Shown in pieces: positions 7,172-8,763 of a DNA stretch of 8,763 nt. Location: the NCBI GenBank assembly GCA_013816225.1, contig JACDEQ010000078.1, positions 1 to 8,763 on the forward strand. The letters are read 5' to 3'. Each line of letters starts with the position of its first letter. Position 1 is the first letter of the stretch. The notes below the pieces were generated by a model, which worked only from the letters and a program-made list of their open reading frames with translations, did not search any database and had not been told where the DNA came from. This DNA comes from Armatimonadota bacterium. Lineage in GTDB: Bacteria; Armatimonadota; Fimbriimonadia; Fimbriimonadales; ATM1. The translations under genes were made by a program, and so were the position numbers.

Positions 7172-7462
7172 ATTCGACGTGCGGTCTGCTATGACATCCG
7201 AACCGTGTCGATTCCCGGAGAAGTTCGATTGGGGAAAATCTCGAAGGTCTGCGTGCGCTATGGTCAACGGGTACAGAAATCCGTGTTCGAGTGCTCCATT
7301 ACGGACACGCTCTTGGAGGAGATGAAACATAAGCTCCTCGGCATCATCGATGTTGCCGAGGATAGCCTGAGAATCTATCACATGCCCGGGCCGCGATATC
7401 GCAGAGTGGAGGTCTATGGGATCGATAATTGGACGGACTTCTCGGGACCGCTAACAGTGTAG
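7172..7462 (+). CDS. cas2: Cas2, with ATT at the expected start position
   Basis: Cas2 is the dimeric scaffold of the Cas1-Cas2 integrase. From ATT 7172 the frame gives 96 residues, the usual I-C Cas2 length. The strand-1 segment AVCYDIRT puts its conserved Asp at residue 8 (codon 7193), the family position; RYGQRVQKSVFEC (29-41) and EDSLRIYHM follow, and it ends in GPLTV. No ATG, GTG or TTG lies in frame between the stop at 7157-7159 and GTG 7205. Starting at GTG 7205 yields 85 residues but drops strand 1 and the Asp. An ATG at 7149 is in another frame and would need a one-base insertion before 7184 to join. So the start is either the rare codon ATT, a mutated ATG, or hidden by a missing base. 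The identity is secure; the N-terminus is not. Confidence 0.85.
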   Translation: MRRAVCYDIRTVSIPGEVRLGKISKVCVRYGQRVQKSVFECSITDTLLEEMKHKLLGIIDVAEDSLRIYHMPGPRYRRVEVYGIDNWTDFSGPLTV

Positions 7463-7591
7463 GGCGAACCCAAGGCGGCGGTCGGCGTAGGCTGCCCTTC
7501 GCGGTACCGGTTGAAGGTAAGGTGCCCCCCATGTCGACTGACTCGGTGAATCAAACCAGGGAGAATCTCTGAAATCGAATACAATTATGCC
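7463..7591 (+). promoter_or_regulatory. CRISPR leader
   Basis: These 129 non-coding bases separate the cas2 stop from the first repeat, at the end carrying perfect repeats and upstream of the repeat's transcribed direction, so this is the leader. The last 30 bases are AT-rich compared with the rest. TACAAT at 7580-7585 matches a -10 box in 5 of 6 bases, but I find no convincing -35 at 16-18 bp. A short GAGAATCTC symmetry lies at 7561-7569. Confidence 0.65.
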
Positions 7592-8128
7592 GTTGCACGG
7601 GAGGAATTTCTCCCGTGAGGATTGAAACCTCGAATGATGCAGGGCGGTTCAGCCCGGACGGACCGTTGCACGGGAGGAATTTCTCCCGTGAGGATTGAAA
7701 CATCTCATGGTGCTACATCCAGGCAGGCGGCAAGGTGTTGCACGGGAGGAATTTCTCCCGTGAGGATTGAAACTGCGCAATCGTGCCGTCTACGGGCTTG
7801 CGCGCCAGGGTTGCACGGGAGGAATTTCTCCCGTGAGGATTGAAACTAGGCACCGCCTCTGCAAGCACTTACAGCGATTTGCGTTGCACGGGAGGAAATT
7901 CTCCCGTGAGGATTGAAACGGTGAGCCAAGGGGCGTAATCGAGGCCATAGAACAAGTTGCACGGAGGAATTTCTCCCGTGAGGATTGAAACTTTGCCACC
8001 CTGCGCGCTATGGAGCACGAAGGGCGCGTTGCACGGTAGGAATTTCTCCCGTGAGGATTGAAACTACAACGGCGCCGTCGCCATCGGATTCAACACCGGC
8101 GTTGCACGGGAGGAATTTCTCCCGTGAG
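7592..8128 (+). CRISPR. Type I-C CRISPR array, 8 repeats and 7 spacers
   Basis: Repeats start at 7592, 7665, 7737, 7810, 7883, 7956, 8028 and 8101. The 37-base unit has a GTTG lead, arm CACGGGAG, loop GAATTT, arm CTCCCGTG and the handle AGGATTGAAAC. The arms pair perfectly over 8 bp, and the 11-nt handle matches that left by Cas5c cleavage. Spacers are 36 bases except the second, which is 35. Repeats 1-4 are identical. Repeat 5 has T16A in the loop, repeat 6 lacks one G of the GGG in the left arm, repeat 7 has G10T in that arm, and repeat 8 stops matching after base 28. Orientation follows from the ATTGAAAC end, the leader and the distal decay, and it matches the cas operon. Confidence 0.98.
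8101..8128 (+). repeat. Truncated terminal CRISPR repeat
   Basis: The last repeat matches the consensus for 28 of 37 bases and then changes abruptly into sequence that reads as the 3' part of a PagL-like gene on the other strand. It keeps the whole hairpin plus the AG after it but loses the rest of the handle. Cas5c cleavage at the hairpin base could therefore still finish the crRNA of spacer 7. Confidence 0.9.
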
Positions 8129-8619
8129 CTGTTCGGCGACGAGCATGCGCAGACGTATTCGTACCGAACGCCGACCACGACCTCGAATTGGTTGAGGCCC
8201 CGATTGGGTGGGTCGAAGTTCGCGTTGCTAACGTGAATTCATCGAAACCCCGCTCGATTCCCTCGCGGCGCGGACGAGAAATAGAACCCGGCGCCCACGA
8301 ACGATGCGAAGCTGAAGTGCGAGTTGACGTCGAGCGACACCCCGTCAGAGATACTTACCCCGGTCCCGGACTCGACGTATACGTTCTTAAGATGCTTCCC
8401 GGCGCCGATCCATCGGCTGCCGACGCCAGCGACGAAGGCGGTGAACCCCTCGTCTCCGCGAAAACTGCGCATGAGGCGTAAATAGGCTGTCTCCTGCGCG
8501 AGGATACCGGGGTGCCCTTGAAGCGAGAGAGCGCGGGAACGCCGACCCCACTCAATGCCGGCCGCAGTTCCGAGTCGCTTGAGGATAAGCTCGCAGGGAC
8601 TGGTCGTGACCGAAACCGC
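8129..8619 (-). pseudogene. Decayed PagL-like lipid A deacylase (acyloxyacyl hydrolase family)
   Basis: Reading the minus strand from 8619, one frame encodes a beta-barrel-like sequence: GTAAGIEW, AYLRLMRSF, TAFVAGVGSRW, NVYVESGTGVS and HFSFASFVGAGFYF. It is cut by a TGA at 8241-8239. Directly after that stop, the same frame gives IHVSNANFDPPNRGLNQFEV and VVGVRYEY (8238-8155). The H-x-S-N motif followed by a PN-x-G segment is typical of PagL, an outer-membrane enzyme whose His and Ser are catalytic. The frame then runs without a stop into the last CRISPR repeat. Upstream it is blocked by a stop at 8622-8620, and I found no signal peptide or start; barrel-like fragments in other frames (GLRFVQLQIG, from about 8713) hint at further frameshifts. 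The longest clean piece, ATG 8472 to 8239, is only 77 residues. The family call is from memory of motifs. I can assign nothing in 8620-8763. Confidence 0.5.
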
Positions 8620-8763
8620 TCAGTCGCTTATCCTTGGCATCCGACTCTCACTCTTTCCCAGGCCACCCAGCCGGCCTGCCGATCTGGAGCTGGACGAAGC
8701 GGAGGCCCAATGAGCCTACTCATAGCCTGACCCATACATTATCGGTGATGGTCTCCTCTTGGG

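Noticed and set aside
7463..7591. Rho-independent terminator between cas2 and the array
   Set aside because: No GC-rich hairpin followed by a T-run is present; transcription from the cas operon may continue into the array.
7622..7999. Open frames across the CRISPR array with repeated peptides such as GRNFSRED and SSREKFL
   Set aside because: The repeated peptides are translations of the CRISPR repeat itself, not a repeat protein.
7592..8100. Possible self-targeting spacer against the locus
   Set aside because: By eye no spacer matches any part of the window on either strand. Targets elsewhere in the genome cannot be judged.
8188..8730. Plus-strand open frames of 97 and 72 residues after the array
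   Set aside because: They have no recognisable motif or ribosome site, and the minus strand of the same region reads as a PagL-like barrel.

Overview
This window is a nearly complete type I-C (Dvulg subtype) CRISPR-Cas locus, all read on the + strand: cas3, cas5c, cas8c (with a probable internal cas11c), cas7c, cas4, cas1, cas2, then a leader and a short CRISPR array. The call rests on gene content and order, on Csd1/Csd2-type Cas8c and Cas7c, on the absence of cas6, and on a repeat ending in an 11-nt AGGATTGAAAC handle. Moderately high GC and a decayed PagL-like outer-membrane lipid A deacylase gene (- strand) beside the array suggest a Gram-negative, probably proteobacterial, host. I cannot place it more finely.

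Layout: 1-99 short upstream region with a perfect 8-bp inverted repeat and a weak promoter-like pair; 100-2247 cas3 (TTG start); 2270-2893 cas5c; 2890-4581 cas8c (ATGA overlap with cas5c); 4186-4581 probable cas11c in the cas8c frame behind its own Shine-Dalgarno; 4578-5465 cas7c (GTGA overlap with cas8c); 5472-6194 cas4, open past its usual end; about 6116-7140 cas1 homology, with no canonical start at the family position and a frameshift near 7022; 7172-7462 cas2, with ATT where the family start should be; 7463-7591 leader; 7592-8128 array of 8 repeats and 7 spacers; about 8129-8619 (-) PagL-like pseudogene, followed by 144 bases in which I can assign nothing.

How it works together: Cas5c should process the array transcript and cap the crRNA. 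Cas7c forms the backbone, Cas8c the large subunit and Cas11c the small subunit of Cascade. Cas3 cuts and unwinds the target. Cas4-Cas1-Cas2 would select and insert spacers.

The main oddity is the contrast between modules. The interference genes are intact with tight junctions, while cas4, cas1 and cas2 show a missing stop, a missing start, a clear frameshift and a non-canonical start. The array is short, with perfect repeats at the leader end and progressively damaged repeats at the far end. This fits a locus that may still interfere but has lost or is losing adaptation. Small assembly errors could produce part of the same picture. I see no wholly new system; the points most worth following are the adaptation-module damage, the internal cas11c start, the Cas5c active-site differences and the PagL remnant at the array end.
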